The position numbers were made by a program, and so were the translations under genes. A stretch of DNA of 64,000 nucleotides from Anaerostipes amylophilus (lineage in GTDB: Bacteria > Bacillota > Clostridia > Lachnospirales > Lachnospiraceae). The notes under the pieces are model-generated. The model was not told where the DNA came from, searched no databases, and was given only the letters and a program-made list of their open reading frames with translations. This document shows, in pieces, positions 25,113-34,991 of this stretch (position 1 is its first letter; each line of letters starts with the position of its first letter). The stretch spans positions 186,001-250,000 of the forward strand of contig NZ_JAOQJG010000004.1 of assembly GCF_025567365.1 (NCBI RefSeq). Direction: 5' to 3'.

Positions 25113-26621
25113 ATGAAAGCTATGAAACTACTTTATCGCATATCAAATGGTATGGTATATGCGATTTCTTTTGTGATACTCGCAATTCTCACAATCAAGA
25201 ATCTAATATTTTCCACTTATGTTATGAATATTAAGGAACATATCCGCATCCGCAATACAAATGTATGGATGACAGCAGTTTTTATGATCGGGCTGGTTCT
25301 TTTGTTTTACCTGTTATTTAAATTTTCGGAAAGAATCGATGAGAAAAAACTGTTTTTATTTTTTTCTGTGATATATCTTGTGGCAGGAATTTATATGATC
25401 ATAAATATAAATTCTGTATTAAGATATGATGCATTGTCTGTTCATAAAGCATCCATTGCAATCCATCATGGAAAATTTACAACAATGGATATGGGGCATT
25501 ATATGTACAGATACCCACATCAGATTGGATTTCTGATCTATGAATATATATTGGGATTTATAAGCCATGATGCAAAGCTATTATTTGGAATGAATCTTGC
25601 AGCGATTTTTGGAATTAATTTTTTCATATATAAGATTACAAAAGAAATATTTAATGACCAGCATAAGGTTAATTTGACAGCAATTACTTTAAGTTTTTTA
25701 TTTCTGCCACAGTTTTTCTTCCTGACATTTGCATATGGATTGATTCCGGGATTTTTTCTTCTGACAGTTGGAGTTTTTTATCTATTTGCCGCAGTCAGGA
25801 CAAAGAAATGGAAAGATATGATCCTAAGCAGTATTTTTCTTATGCTAGCAGTACTTATGAAGAAGAATTTTATTATTGCACTGGCAGCGTGTCTTTGTTA
25901 TCTTTTTTTACATTATTTAAAAGAACATGATAAAAATATCTTAAAGATGATGGTATTATTTGTCATAGTATTTGTTGCAGGTAAGATGATCATGACGGTT
26001 GGATTTGAAGTAGCGACTGGGAAAAAGATAAATAAAGGAGTCCCAAGTATCTTGTGGGTCGCGATGGGAACAGATCCTGATAATCATGTTCGTTCTGGAG
26101 GATGGTATAATAAAAAATTTATCGATGTATATGTAAGCAATAATTACGACAGAGAAAAAGCAGCGAAGCAAGGAGAAAAGATGGTATCTGGATATATTAA
26201 ACAGTATAAAAGACATCCTAAGAAGGCTTGTGAATTTTTTAGCAAAAAGCTTACAACAACATGGACAGATCCATTATATGAATCTATTTTTTCGGGGCCT
26301 AAGGCAGCGGCAGGGCAGTATGTGAAAACAAAACAGCTGCATCACCTGTTCAATGAAGAAAAACATGATACATATCTTTATACGGGAATGAAAGCATATA
26401 TAATTTTACTTTTGGCAGCGGTGTGGATCTTTGTGATAAAGTATTTAAAAGAATATGATAAGGCAGCATTTGGACTGATCTTTTTGACCGGTGGATTCTT
26501 GTTCCATTTGTTCTGGGAGACAAAGGGGCAGTATGTATATCCATATATTTTTATGCAGATACCGACAGCTGCTTATGCAGTCACACGTTTTTATGAGAAG
26601 ATTTCGGCAAAGGCTAAATAA
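25113..26621 (+). CDS. Polytopic membrane protein, GT-C glycosyltransferase-like
   Basis: A 502-residue protein with about 11-12 membrane helices and a short cytoplasmic C-terminus. After helix 3 an extracytoplasmic loop has RYDALSVHKA and then MYRYPHQIGFLIYEY, the layout of GT39-like mannosyltransferases; a late segment reads FLFHLFWETKGQYVYPY. Such enzymes move sugars from polyprenyl phosphate to wall polymers or proteins. The acidic catalytic pair is not clearly placed, so the call is by overall fold. AAAGGAG precedes the ATG. It ends at a bidirectional terminator. Confidence 0.7.
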   Translation: MKAMKLLYRISNGMVYAISFVILAILTIKNLIFSTYVMNIKEHIRIRNTNVWMTAVFMIGLVLLFYLLFKFSERIDEKKLFLFFSVIYLVAGIYMIININSVLRYDALSVHKASIAIHHGKFTTMDMGHYMYRYPHQIGFLIYEYILGFISHDAKLLFGMNLAAIFGINFFIYKITKEIFNDQHKVNLTAITLSFLFLPQFFFLTFAYGLIPGFFLLTVGVFYLFAAVRTKKWKDMILSSIFLMLAVLMKKNFIIALAACLCYLFLHYLKEHDKNILKMMVLFVIVFVAGKMIMTVGFEVATGKKINKGVPSILWVAMGTDPDNHVRSGGWYNKKFIDVYVSNNYDREKAAKQGEKMVSGYIKQYKRHPKKACEFFSKKLTTTWTDPLYESIFSGPKAAAGQYVKTKQLHHLFNEEKHDTYLYTGMKAYIILLLAAVWIFVIKYLKEYDKAAFGLIFLTGGFLFHLFWETKGQYVYPYIFMQIPTAAYAVTRFYEKISAKAK

Positions 26622-26660
26622 GAAATTAAAATATATGAATACAAACTCAGAGTATGAAAG

Positions 26661-26690
26661 CGGTACAGGAAATTATTCCTGTGCCGTTTT
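26661..26690. terminator. Bidirectional terminator between the GT-C-like and FMN-bind-like genes
   Basis: CGGTACAGGAA (26661-26671) / TTCCTGTGCCG (26676-26686), one G-U pair, then five Ts. The stop of the minus-strand gene lies within it. Confidence 0.82.
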
Positions 26691-27107
26691 TAATGCATTT
26701 TTAACTGCCTGTTTTAATAATGTATTTGTATACTGGCTCTGGCCATCAAATTTAATTTCATCGATACTGTTTACTTTTGGAAGCTGTTTGTTGATTTCAT
26801 TTAAAGATGGTTCGACCAGAGGATACATGGTTTTTATGGATTTATTTAAATGCTTCAGGGAAACATGCTTTGCTTTTCCGTTCTTCACTGTAACTTGAAG
26901 TTCTAATTCATTTTCGCCAAGTTTTAATGGAGAGGTATAGACTCCTTGTGCGTAACCGGAAGTTTCTTTTGATTTTTTTGATGATTTATGTGATGGTATA
27001 AACATAAAGACCAGAAGCAGGATCAAAAGGATTCCAAGCAAAATAAAAATTCCGGTGTAAATAAGTTCCCGTGCTTTAAATACGACGATTTTCGTTTTTG
27101 ATGACAT
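26673..27107 (-). CDS. Membrane-anchored protein with an FMN-bind-like fold
   Basis: 144 residues: a short cytoplasmic start, one membrane helix (IYTGIFILLGILLILLLVF, about 16-34), a linker, then about 85 residues shaped like PF04205: GVYTSPLKLGENELELQVTV, a PLVEP helix and a C-terminal QYTNTLLKQAVKNAL. In true flavinylated members the segment reads SGATYTS; here it is FDGQSQYT, so the usual flavin-linked Thr motif is degraded. ATG 27107 follows TAGGAGG; an upstream in-frame ATG at 27146 lacks a ribosome site. Family match is by eye and moderate. Confidence 0.6.
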   Translation of the reverse strand: MSSKTKIVVFKARELIYTGIFILLGILLILLLVFMFIPSHKSSKKSKETSGYAQGVYTSPLKLGENELELQVTVKNGKAKHVSLKHLNKSIKTMYPLVEPSLNEINKQLPKVNSIDEIKFDGQSQYTNTLLKQAVKNALKTAQE

Positions 27108-27168
27108 AGTTATCCTCCTAAAAGATTCTATCTCTAATTTATGCATAAGCAGCTGTGTTTAGAACATC

Positions 27169-27197
27169 TTTACGGGAAATAAAGGATAGGATATAAT
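27169..27197 (+). promoter_or_regulatory. Promoter of addB
   Basis: TTTACG (27169-27174), 17 bases, TATAAT (27192-27197), about 28 bases before the ATG. Confidence 0.65.
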
Positions 27198-27224
27198 AAA
27201 ATAATATAAAATGGAGGAAAAGAT

Positions 27225-30200
27225 ATGGCATTACAGTTTATATTAGGATCGTCAAGATCTGGGAAGACAGATTTTATTTATGAGCAGATGATCAAAGATT
27301 CCATGGAACATGAAGATGAGGAGTTTTTCTTCCTTGTACCTGACCAGTCAACACTCAATGCACAAAGACAGCTTGTACAAAGACATCCACGCCATGGAAC
27401 ATTTAATATTGATGTGGTGGGATTTTTTAGATTGACTTATCGTATATTTGAAGAATTATCCTATATTCCAAAAGATCTGCTGGAAGATGAAGGAAAATCC
27501 ATGGTAATAAGAAAGGTCATGGAACAACACAAAGACGAGTTAAAGGTTTTTTCATCCAGTATGAAGAAACAGGGATTTATTGATGAATTGAAATCATTTT
27601 TTGCAGAAGTATATCAGTATGATGTTTCAATGGAAGATTTAAAGAAGACGATGGATATAATGAAAGAAGAAGGCCTGCGTTCAAAGATGGATGACATACT
27701 TCTTGTGATGGAGAAATTTGAAGATTATATCAAGGAACGCTATTTGATCTCGGAACAGCTTTTAGATGTGCTGGCACAAAAGATGGATCGATCACAAAAG
27801 CTTAAGGATGCGACGTTTTATCTAGATGGATTTACAGGATTTACACCGATACAGAGAAAGGTTATTGAGAAACTTTTAAGGATAGGAAAAAATGTCTATG
27901 TAGGACTTACTTTAGATGGGCGTTATGTAAGAAGCAGATACCATGAATATGAATTGTTTGCCATGTCAAAGAAGGAAAAATATGAATTGATCAAGCTTGC
28001 ACAGGAGGCAGGAACGCCTGTTATGCCAGATATCATATGCTGGCCGGATGGAAGAGATTCTAAGGAATTAAGACATTTAGAGCAAAATATCGAACGATAT
28101 CCATATGAAACATACGACGAGGTACCAAATGACATAAAAATCCGTTGTTTTATGAATCCAAGGCAGGAAAGCAGGGCGGTGGCAAATGAGATCGAACGTT
28201 TTGTAAGAGAAGAAGGATATCGCTACAAAGATATTGTTGTACTGACCGCGGATCTTGACAGTTACCAGAATGAACTGGAAAAGAGTTTTGATGATCTGCA
28301 TATTCCATATTTTGTGGATGTGAACCGCAAGTTATTAAATAATCCTTGTATTGAGACACTTCTTTCTGTCTTGAAGATGATTCAGAAAGATTTTTCCTAT
28401 GATATGGTATTTCGATATTTAAAATCGGGATTTTCAAATTTTACGATGGAAGAAGCAGATTTTCTGGAAAATTACGTGCTGGCATGCGGAATTCGTGGTT
28501 TTGCAAGATGGAACAGACCGTTTGCTTCAAAACTTTTTTCTGATGAAGAGAGACAGAGAGCGGAAGAATTAAGAATTCGTTTTATGGAAGAAGTGAAAGA
28601 TCTAAAGACTGGATTAAAGCGCAGGGGAAGTACCGTAAAACGCAAGCTTATTTATTTGTATGAATTTCTGGAAATGCTTGATGTCGAAGGAAAGATGGCA
28701 AAGAAACAAGAGATGTTTGAAGAAGAAGGAAATCTGATTCAGGCAGCAACTTATGCGAAAGTATATGATCAGGTCATTGATCTGTTAGAACAGATGGCAG
28801 AAATTTTAGGGGAGGAAAAGCTTTCTTATGATGATTTCTTAAGTGTTCTTGAAAGTGGATTGGAAGAAATGCAGATTGGAGTGATTCCGCCAAGTCTTGA
28901 TCAGATTGTGATCGGGGATATGAAACGAACAAGGACAGAGGAAGTAAAGATCCTATTTTTCTTAGGTGTCAATGAAGGTGTGATTCCAGCTGCAAATGAT
29001 GGCGGAGGAGTAGTCAGTGACTATCAAAGAGAGATTCTTCAAAGTTACGGGATCGGTCTTGCACCGGGAGCAAAAGAGTCTGCATATATGGAACAGTTTT
29101 ATTTATATCTTACAGTGTCAAAACCAACTGACCGCTTGTATGTATCGTATCGCATGATGGAAGCAGCAGGAAATAACAATCGCCCATCTTATTTTATCGA
29201 AAGAATCTTAAGAATTTTTCCAAAATTAAAAATTTCAATGGAGGAAGAAGAACAAAAGACTGGGTACACAAAAGAAGAAGCATTAGATCAGATGATCCTT
29301 TGTCTGCAAGATCTTGATCTTACGGAGAATGAGGATTCGGATAAAATGAAATGGATGCAGACATTATATTATGCACTGAAGGACTTGAAACCAGTTACAG
29401 ATTATGTGGATGCAAGATTTTATACGAATCAGGCACTTCCGCTTAGCAAAGAATTGATCCATGATCTTTATGGAGATACGATTTCTGGAAGTGTAACAAG
29501 AATGGAGAAATTTGCTGGATGTGCATTTTCACATTTTATGCAATATGGACTTAGACTTCGTAAACGACTGGTACATGAAATTCTGCCGACGGATATGGGA
29601 AAAGTCTTTCATAAGACAATGGAGCTGGTCGGAAAACGCAGCGACTGGAAGTTCGTAGATGATGAGTCAAGAGATGAATTTGTAGATGCTATGGTAGAAC
29701 TGGCAGTTACAGATGTTCAGAAAGAATTGTTTGAAAGTAGTCATAGGAATGAATATGTCTTGGAACGTATGAAACGAATCTCTAAAAGAGCTGTGTGGGC
29801 AATGGAACAGCATATTAAGAGAGGAGATTTTACACCAGAAGAGTACGAAATTGCGTTTGGTGAGGAAAATCATCTGGATTCTATGACGTTTGCATTAGAG
29901 GACGGAGAGAAAATGATTTTTTCCGGTGTGGTTGACCGCATGGACAGCGTGGAAGATGAAGAAAATAAATATTTAAAGATCATTGATTATAAATCAGGAA
30001 AGCAGAAGTTTGATTTTGCAAAGATTTTTCATGGACTACAGATGCAGTTGATCATTTATATGAATGCTATGATGGAATTGTATGAGAAGAAAAGTGGTAA
30101 GAGAGTCTATCCGGCTGGGATGTTTTATTTCCATATGGATGATCCGGTTGTCAATGTGGAGCATGAGAGGGAAGCGAACGACAAGATTTTGAAAGATCTT

Positions 30201-30578
30201 AAGATGAGTGGTGTTGTCAATGAAGATTTTCAGTTGATCGATCATATGGAACATACGGGACCAGAAGGATATCTGACATTACCGGTCAGAGCAACAAAGT
30301 CAGGATATGATAAGCGATCTTCTATTTTAAATACAACGCAGTTGTTAAATCTTGGGAAATATGTAGAGAAGAAGATGACGGATCTTGGAAATTCATTGAT
30401 GCATGGTGATATTTCCATTAAACCATATGAATATGAAGGAAGAAAACCATGCGAGTATTGTGAATTTAAAAATATCTGTGCTTATGAAGAAGGTGTTGAT
30501 CAGGTGGAGAAGATCAAGAAAATATCACTAGAGGAGGGAAAACATGCCTTGGACGAAACAACAGCAGAAAGTCATTGA
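27225..30578 (+). CDS. addB: AddAB helicase-nuclease, subunit B
   Basis: The 1117-residue partner of AddA in double-strand-break end processing and Chi recognition. It shows a P-loop GSSRSGKT (K14), an inactivated-helicase middle, a RecB-type nuclease motif DYK (D921, K923) and the iron-sulfur staple formed by C766 with C1076, C1079 and C1085. GGAGG precedes ATG 27225. Its 3' end overlaps addA by 35 bases. Confidence 0.95.
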   Translation: MALQFILGSSRSGKTDFIYEQMIKDSMEHEDEEFFFLVPDQSTLNAQRQLVQRHPRHGTFNIDVVGFFRLTYRIFEELSYIPKDLLEDEGKSMVIRKVMEQHKDELKVFSSSMKKQGFIDELKSFFAEVYQYDVSMEDLKKTMDIMKEEGLRSKMDDILLVMEKFEDYIKERYLISEQLLDVLAQKMDRSQKLKDATFYLDGFTGFTPIQRKVIEKLLRIGKNVYVGLTLDGRYVRSRYHEYELFAMSKKEKYELIKLAQEAGTPVMPDIICWPDGRDSKELRHLEQNIERYPYETYDEVPNDIKIRCFMNPRQESRAVANEIERFVREEGYRYKDIVVLTADLDSYQNELEKSFDDLHIPYFVDVNRKLLNNPCIETLLSVLKMIQKDFSYDMVFRYLKSGFSNFTMEEADFLENYVLACGIRGFARWNRPFASKLFSDEERQRAEELRIRFMEEVKDLKTGLKRRGSTVKRKLIYLYEFLEMLDVEGKMAKKQEMFEEEGNLIQAATYAKVYDQVIDLLEQMAEILGEEKLSYDDFLSVLESGLEEMQIGVIPPSLDQIVIGDMKRTRTEEVKILFFLGVNEGVIPAANDGGGVVSDYQREILQSYGIGLAPGAKESAYMEQFYLYLTVSKPTDRLYVSYRMMEAAGNNNRPSYFIERILRIFPKLKISMEEEEQKTGYTKEEALDQMILCLQDLDLTENEDSDKMKWMQTLYYALKDLKPVTDYVDARFYTNQALPLSKELIHDLYGDTISGSVTRMEKFAGCAFSHFMQYGLRLRKRLVHEILPTDMGKVFHKTMELVGKRSDWKFVDDESRDEFVDAMVELAVTDVQKELFESSHRNEYVLERMKRISKRAVWAMEQHIKRGDFTPEEYEIAFGEENHLDSMTFALEDGEKMIFSGVVDRMDSVEDEENKYLKIIDYKSGKQKFDFAKIFHGLQMQLIIYMNAMMELYEKKSGKRVYPAGMFYFHMDDPVVNVEHEREANDKILKDLKMSGVVNEDFQLIDHMEHTGPEGYLTLPVRATKSGYDKRSSILNTTQLLNLGKYVEKKMTDLGNSLMHGDISIKPYEYEGRKPCEYCEFKNICAYEEGVDQVEKIKKISLEEGKHALDETTAESH

Positions 30579-33500
30579 TCAAAGAGATGCCGACATTTTA
30601 GTATCTGCTGCAGCAGGTTCCGGAAAGACGGCAGTCTTGGTAGAACGTATCATACAAAAGATCACAGATGACAAGCATCCGATCGATGTAGATCATCTGC
30701 TAGTCGTTACATTTACAAAAGCGGCAGCAGGAGAGATGAAAGAAAGGATCATGGCAGCACTTGATGAGAAAGTAAGAGAGTTTCCGGGGAATCAGCATTT
30801 TGTGAAACAGCTTTCTCTGATCCATAAAGCACAGATTACAACGATCCATAGTTTTTGTATGAATTTAATCCGTGATTATTTTTATGTGCTTGGCATTGAT
30901 CCAAGCACAGCACCGGGGGATGAAGGAAGATTATCAGCAATCCGTCAGGAAGTGTTGGATGACTTGTTAGAAGAGGCTTATGAGAAGAAAGAAGAAGATT
31001 TTATTAATCTTATTGAATCTTATTCTCCGGGTAAAAATGATAATATCATCAGCGAATATATCTTAAAATTATATCAAAATGCACGAAGTCATAGAGAGCC
31101 TTTTAAATGGCTTGATCAGGCAGAAGAAAACATATCTGTTGAGACATTAGAACAATTTGAACAGGCACCATTTATGAAGATCATTTTGAGGGATGCAAGG
31201 ATTTCAATTGATGGTGCGTTAAACCTGATAAAAGAAGCTTTAGAATTGTCACTTTCATCGGGAGGACCATATTTTTATGAGAAAACATTCCGAAAAGATC
31301 TGGAAATCGTAACAAAGATCAGTGAGGCACAGACATTTTCAAAGTTGTGTGAAGTTTTTGTAAAGATTGAAAAGCCAAGACTTTCCGGGCGTAAGAAGAA
31401 AACAGATGAGATTGATGAAATGCTGCAGGAACAGTGTAAATTGTTAAGAGCACAGGCGTATGGTCTGCTCGATGATTTAAAGGCTGCATATTTTTATGAG
31501 AATGAGTCAGAGATTTTTCATGAATTAAAGAGGATCAAAAGTCCAATCAGGGGCCTAATACATCTGACAAGAGAATTTATGATGCGTTATGATGAGAAAA
31601 AGAAGAACGAAAATATCATGGACTTTGATGATATGGAACATTTTGCATTGGATCTTTTGATCGATCATTATGATGAGCAAGGTAATCCGGTACCAAGCAA
31701 GATCGCAAAAGAAAAATCAGACGGATACGAAGAGATTTATATTGATGAGTATCAGGACAGTAACTATATTCAGGATGCGATCTTACGAAGTGTTTCAAAA
31801 GAAGCAGAGGGTGGACATAACATGTTTATGGTAGGAGATGTCAAACAGAGTATTTACAGTTTCCGCCTGGCAAGGCCGGAGTTGTTCCTTGAGAAATATC
31901 ATGGATATCAGCAAAAGGGAGAAGAATATCAATTGATCGAACTGCGAAACAACTTTCGAAGCCGCAGTGAAGTTCTTACCTTTGTTAATGATGTATTTTA
32001 CCAGATCATGCATGAAGATCTTGGAAACATTGAATATACGAAAAATGTTGCTCTTGTTCCAACGATGGAGTTTGAACAAGGATGTGATGCCCAAACAGAG
32101 ATCTTACTTTTAGAATCAAAGGAAGTAAAGAATTCAGAGGAAGATGCCGTTGTTTTGGAAGCAAGAATGATCGCATCAAGGATTCACGAGATGGTAAATG
32201 GAGAAAAACCGATGATGGTTACAGGAAAAGATGAAGAAGGCAATACCATTTTAAGAAAAGCAAGATATAGTGATATAGTGATCTTGCTTCGATCTATGAA
32301 AGGGAATGCTGAAGTGATTCAGAAAGAATTGATGGATGCAGGCATTCCTGCATTTGCGAATAGCCAGAAAGGATATTTTGATACTGTGGAGATCCGGACA
32401 CTGCTAAGTCTGCTTTCTGTCGTTGATAATATTTATCTGGACATTGATCTTGCAGCGGTCTTAAGATCGCCAATGATCGGAATGTCAGAGGAAGAACTTG
32501 GACGATTGAAAGTTGATGGTGGGAAAAATTCACTTTATGAATGTCTTTGTGAAACAAAAGAGAGCATAAAAGGTTCTAAGAAAGCATTACAACTTCTTGA
32601 ACTTTTAAGGGATGCCAAAACATATCTGTCATTAACACAGCTGATCTGGCTCGCACTAGAAAAGACCGGATATTATTATTATGCAGGTGCAATGCCACAG
32701 GGAAAGAAGCGACAGGGAAATATTTTGATGCTTATTGAACAGGCAAAAACGTTTGAAAGCAGTCAGATCAAAGGATTATTCCATTTTGTGCGATTTATGG
32801 AACAGTGCAAGGAGTATGATATGGATTATGGTGAGGCAAATACCATGAGTGAGGATCAGGATCTTGTGCGTATTTCAAGTATTCATAAGAGTAAGGGATT
32901 GGAATATCCAATCGTATTTGTCTCAAAGATTCATCAGAAATTTAATTTAAGAGATGCAAATGGAAGTATGATCTTCCATGGAGATTATTTTATCGGGGCA
33001 GATCATATTGACCCAATTCGAAGGACAAAAAAGAAAACGATCTTAAAAAATCTGATCAGAAACCAGATGAATCAGGAATCTTTAGGGGAAGAATTAAGAG
33101 TCCTTTATGTTGCGATGACAAGAGCAAAGGAAAAACTGATCCTTACAGGAATAAAGACAGATGATATTATGTGGCATGACCAAGAAGATGTCACAGCGAT
33201 TAATCTTTTGAATGGAAGATGCTATTTTGACTGGATCAAGAAAGCACTTCCAAAGGTTCCTAAAGAAGACTACAGATTGAAGATATATACACTTGAAGAT
33301 CTTTTGTGGCAGCAGGAAGGAAATGAACTTCTGCATGAGATGAACCGACAGATTTTTTATGAACGTCTGAAGGATCAGATTCCAAAAGATAAAGTAAAAG
33401 AAATGAAAGACAAATTTGATTATCATTATCGCAATGAGACAGAGACAAAAGGACGTTTAAAATATTCTGTATCTGAGATCAAACGTATGAGTCAGGCAGC

Positions 33501-34110
33501 GGATAAGCAAGAACGGCTGTATACATCCGTTCATCAGGAAAAGGAAAAAAGGGTTCCTGCATTTATCAAGAAGAATGAAAAGATTTCAGCGACATCTAAA
33601 GGTACCGTGATTCATAAGGTGCTTGAACTACTCAATTTTTCCAAAGATCACACGATGAAAAGTTTAAATGAAGATATCAAAGAATGGATCGATCAGGGAA
33701 AATTAAAAAAAGAATATGATAAAGTGATCTATCGAAAAGAAATTCTTGCACTTACAAACTCACAGCTTGGAAAACGTATGAAAACAGCAGATCAGAAAAA
33801 AAGATTGTATAAAGAACGTCAATTTGTAACAGGAATACCATTTTCAGATATGAACCAAGAGGCAAAAACAGACGACTTTGTTGTTGTTCAGGGTATCATT
33901 GATGCGTATTTTGAGGAAACAGACGGGATTGTGCTGGTAGATTACAAGACAGACAGAGTTAACGAAGGAGAAGAACATATTCTGATCAATCGATACCATG
34001 CGCAGATGGAATCTTATAAACAGGCATTAGAGAAGATCACAGGGAAAAATGTAAAAGAAATCTATATTTATTCTGTGACATTACAAAAAACGATCACAGT
34101 TCATGTATGA
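30544..34110 (+). CDS. addA: AddAB helicase-nuclease, subunit A
   Basis: The 1188-residue UvrD-like helicase with a C-terminal nuclease. Walker A AAAGSGKT (K28), Walker B IYIDEYQDSN, VGDVKQSIYSFR, and the nuclease motif VLVDYKTD (D1133, K1135). GAGGAGGG lies inside addB and leads to ATG 30544. Together with AddB it resects broken DNA ends for RecA loading. The next genes (SASP, tenI) follow closely. Confidence 0.95.
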   Translation: MPWTKQQQKVIDQRDADILVSAAAGSGKTAVLVERIIQKITDDKHPIDVDHLLVVTFTKAAAGEMKERIMAALDEKVREFPGNQHFVKQLSLIHKAQITTIHSFCMNLIRDYFYVLGIDPSTAPGDEGRLSAIRQEVLDDLLEEAYEKKEEDFINLIESYSPGKNDNIISEYILKLYQNARSHREPFKWLDQAEENISVETLEQFEQAPFMKIILRDARISIDGALNLIKEALELSLSSGGPYFYEKTFRKDLEIVTKISEAQTFSKLCEVFVKIEKPRLSGRKKKTDEIDEMLQEQCKLLRAQAYGLLDDLKAAYFYENESEIFHELKRIKSPIRGLIHLTREFMMRYDEKKKNENIMDFDDMEHFALDLLIDHYDEQGNPVPSKIAKEKSDGYEEIYIDEYQDSNYIQDAILRSVSKEAEGGHNMFMVGDVKQSIYSFRLARPELFLEKYHGYQQKGEEYQLIELRNNFRSRSEVLTFVNDVFYQIMHEDLGNIEYTKNVALVPTMEFEQGCDAQTEILLLESKEVKNSEEDAVVLEARMIASRIHEMVNGEKPMMVTGKDEEGNTILRKARYSDIVILLRSMKGNAEVIQKELMDAGIPAFANSQKGYFDTVEIRTLLSLLSVVDNIYLDIDLAAVLRSPMIGMSEEELGRLKVDGGKNSLYECLCETKESIKGSKKALQLLELLRDAKTYLSLTQLIWLALEKTGYYYYAGAMPQGKKRQGNILMLIEQAKTFESSQIKGLFHFVRFMEQCKEYDMDYGEANTMSEDQDLVRISSIHKSKGLEYPIVFVSKIHQKFNLRDANGSMIFHGDYFIGADHIDPIRRTKKKTILKNLIRNQMNQESLGEELRVLYVAMTRAKEKLILTGIKTDDIMWHDQEDVTAINLLNGRCYFDWIKKALPKVPKEDYRLKIYTLEDLLWQQEGNELLHEMNRQIFYERLKDQIPKDKVKEMKDKFDYHYRNETETKGRLKYSVSEIKRMSQAADKQERLYTSVHQEKEKRVPAFIKKNEKISATSKGTVIHKVLELLNFSKDHTMKSLNEDIKEWIDQGKLKKEYDKVIYRKEILALTNSQLGKRMKTADQKKRLYKERQFVTGIPFSDMNQEAKTDDFVVVQGIIDAYFEETDGIVLVDYKTDRVNEGEEHILINRYHAQMESYKQALEKITGKNVKEIYIYSVTLQKTITVHV

Positions 34111-34112
34111 AA

Positions 34113-34155
34113 TTTCTGATTTGTCATACGCTAAGAATAAATGACAAATCAGAAA
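34113..34155. repeat. 15-bp perfect inverted repeat in front of the SASP gene
   Basis: Arms 34113-34127 and 34141-34155, loop 34128-34140. The second arm runs into the SASP ribosome site AAAGGAAG (34153-34160). No T-run follows. As RNA it could block translation read-through from addA; as DNA it could be an operator. Confidence 0.75.
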
Positions 34156-34164
34156 GGAAGAAAC

Positions 34165-34371
34165 ATGATGCCAAAGGAAAAAGATTTTATTGAAAAGACA
34201 TTGGAAGAAATGAATGAAATAGAGCGGTTAAAATATGAGACTGCCGTAGAACTTGGTTTGTTTGACAAGCTAAAGAAAAGTGGATGGAAGTCATTGTCAG
34301 CAAGTGAGACAGGGAGACTTGGCGGGGTCATGAATCGTAAGATAAGACAAAGAAACCAGAAAGAGAAATGA
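34165..34371 (+). CDS. Alpha/beta-type small acid-soluble spore protein
   Basis: A 68-residue spore DNA-binding protein. The family pattern is clear though divergent: YETAVELGL (the GPR protease site region, usually EIASELG), then GWKSLSASETGRLGGVMNRKI, the C-terminal DNA-binding helix. It protects spore DNA from UV and heat and is degraded on germination. ATG 34165 follows AAAGGAAG; a second ATG directly follows. It is placed behind addA, with an inverted repeat over the leader and no clear sigma-G promoter. Confidence 0.85.
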   Translation: MMPKEKDFIEKTLEEMNEIERLKYETAVELGLFDKLKKSGWKSLSASETGRLGGVMNRKIRQRNQKEK

Positions 34372-34396
34372 AATTAAGATACGAAGGGAAGTTAAA

Positions 34397-34954
34397 ATGA
34401 GCAAGTCATGTTTTATAGCAGTAACAAACAGAAGTTTATGTAAACGTCCATTTTTTGATGTGATGGAAGATCTCTCAAAAAAAGACATTAAAACAATTGT
34501 TTTAAGAGAGAAAGATTTAAAAGAAGAAGACTATTATGAGATTGCAAAGAAATGCCAGGAGATTTGTGAAAATCACAGTGCTTCGCTTACAATTCATAAT
34601 TTTGTCAATGTTGCAAGAAAACTTGGAATCAAAAAGATTCATCTTTCATATCCTGTATTCTTAAAAGAGGCAGGAAATTTGACGGATTTTGAATCCGTCA
34701 GTACATCAATCCATAAACCAGAGGAAGCATTGAAAGCACAGGAGCTTGGGGCAGATTTTGTGTTCGCGGGACATGTGTTTGCTACAGATTGCAAGAAAGG
34801 TTTGCCACCAAGAGGACTTGATTTTTTAAGAGATGTTGTAGGAGCAGTTGATATTCCGGTTTATGGAATTGGAGGGATCAATGAAAAAAATATCGAGCAG
34901 ATCATGGAATGCGGGGCAGCAGGTGGCTGTATGATGTCTGGATTTATGAAATAG
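34397..34954 (+). CDS. tenI: TenI-like thiazole tautomerase (ThiE/TenI family)
   Basis: A 185-residue TIM-barrel protein. The segment FAGHVFATDCKKGLPPRG is close to Bacillus TenI (GHVFETDCKKG), including the catalytic His (here H126), whereas ThiE synthases have a GVHLGQ-D metal site, here replaced by KIHLSYPVF (80-88). TenI aromatises the ThiG product for thiamine. The usual automatic label would be thiamine phosphate synthase, which I think less likely. It fits the presence of thiH at the window start. GAAGGGAAG precedes the ATG. Confidence 0.8.
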   Translation: MSKSCFIAVTNRSLCKRPFFDVMEDLSKKDIKTIVLREKDLKEEDYYEIAKKCQEICENHSASLTIHNFVNVARKLGIKKIHLSYPVFLKEAGNLTDFESVSTSIHKPEEALKAQELGADFVFAGHVFATDCKKGLPPRGLDFLRDVVGAVDIPVYGIGGINEKNIEQIMECGAAGGCMMSGFMK

Positions 34955-34991
34955 TTTTGTGTTAGGATTTTGTTCAGTATCGAACAAAAAA

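Noticed and set aside
34105..34130. A sigma-G promoter for the SASP gene (GTATG...CATACG)
   Set aside because: The spacing is only about 15 bases and the -10 has two mismatches, so the match is not convincing.
34968..34989. Hairpin TTTTGTTC...GAACAAAA as a terminator after tenI
   Set aside because: No T-run follows on either strand. The pairing is short and AT-rich.
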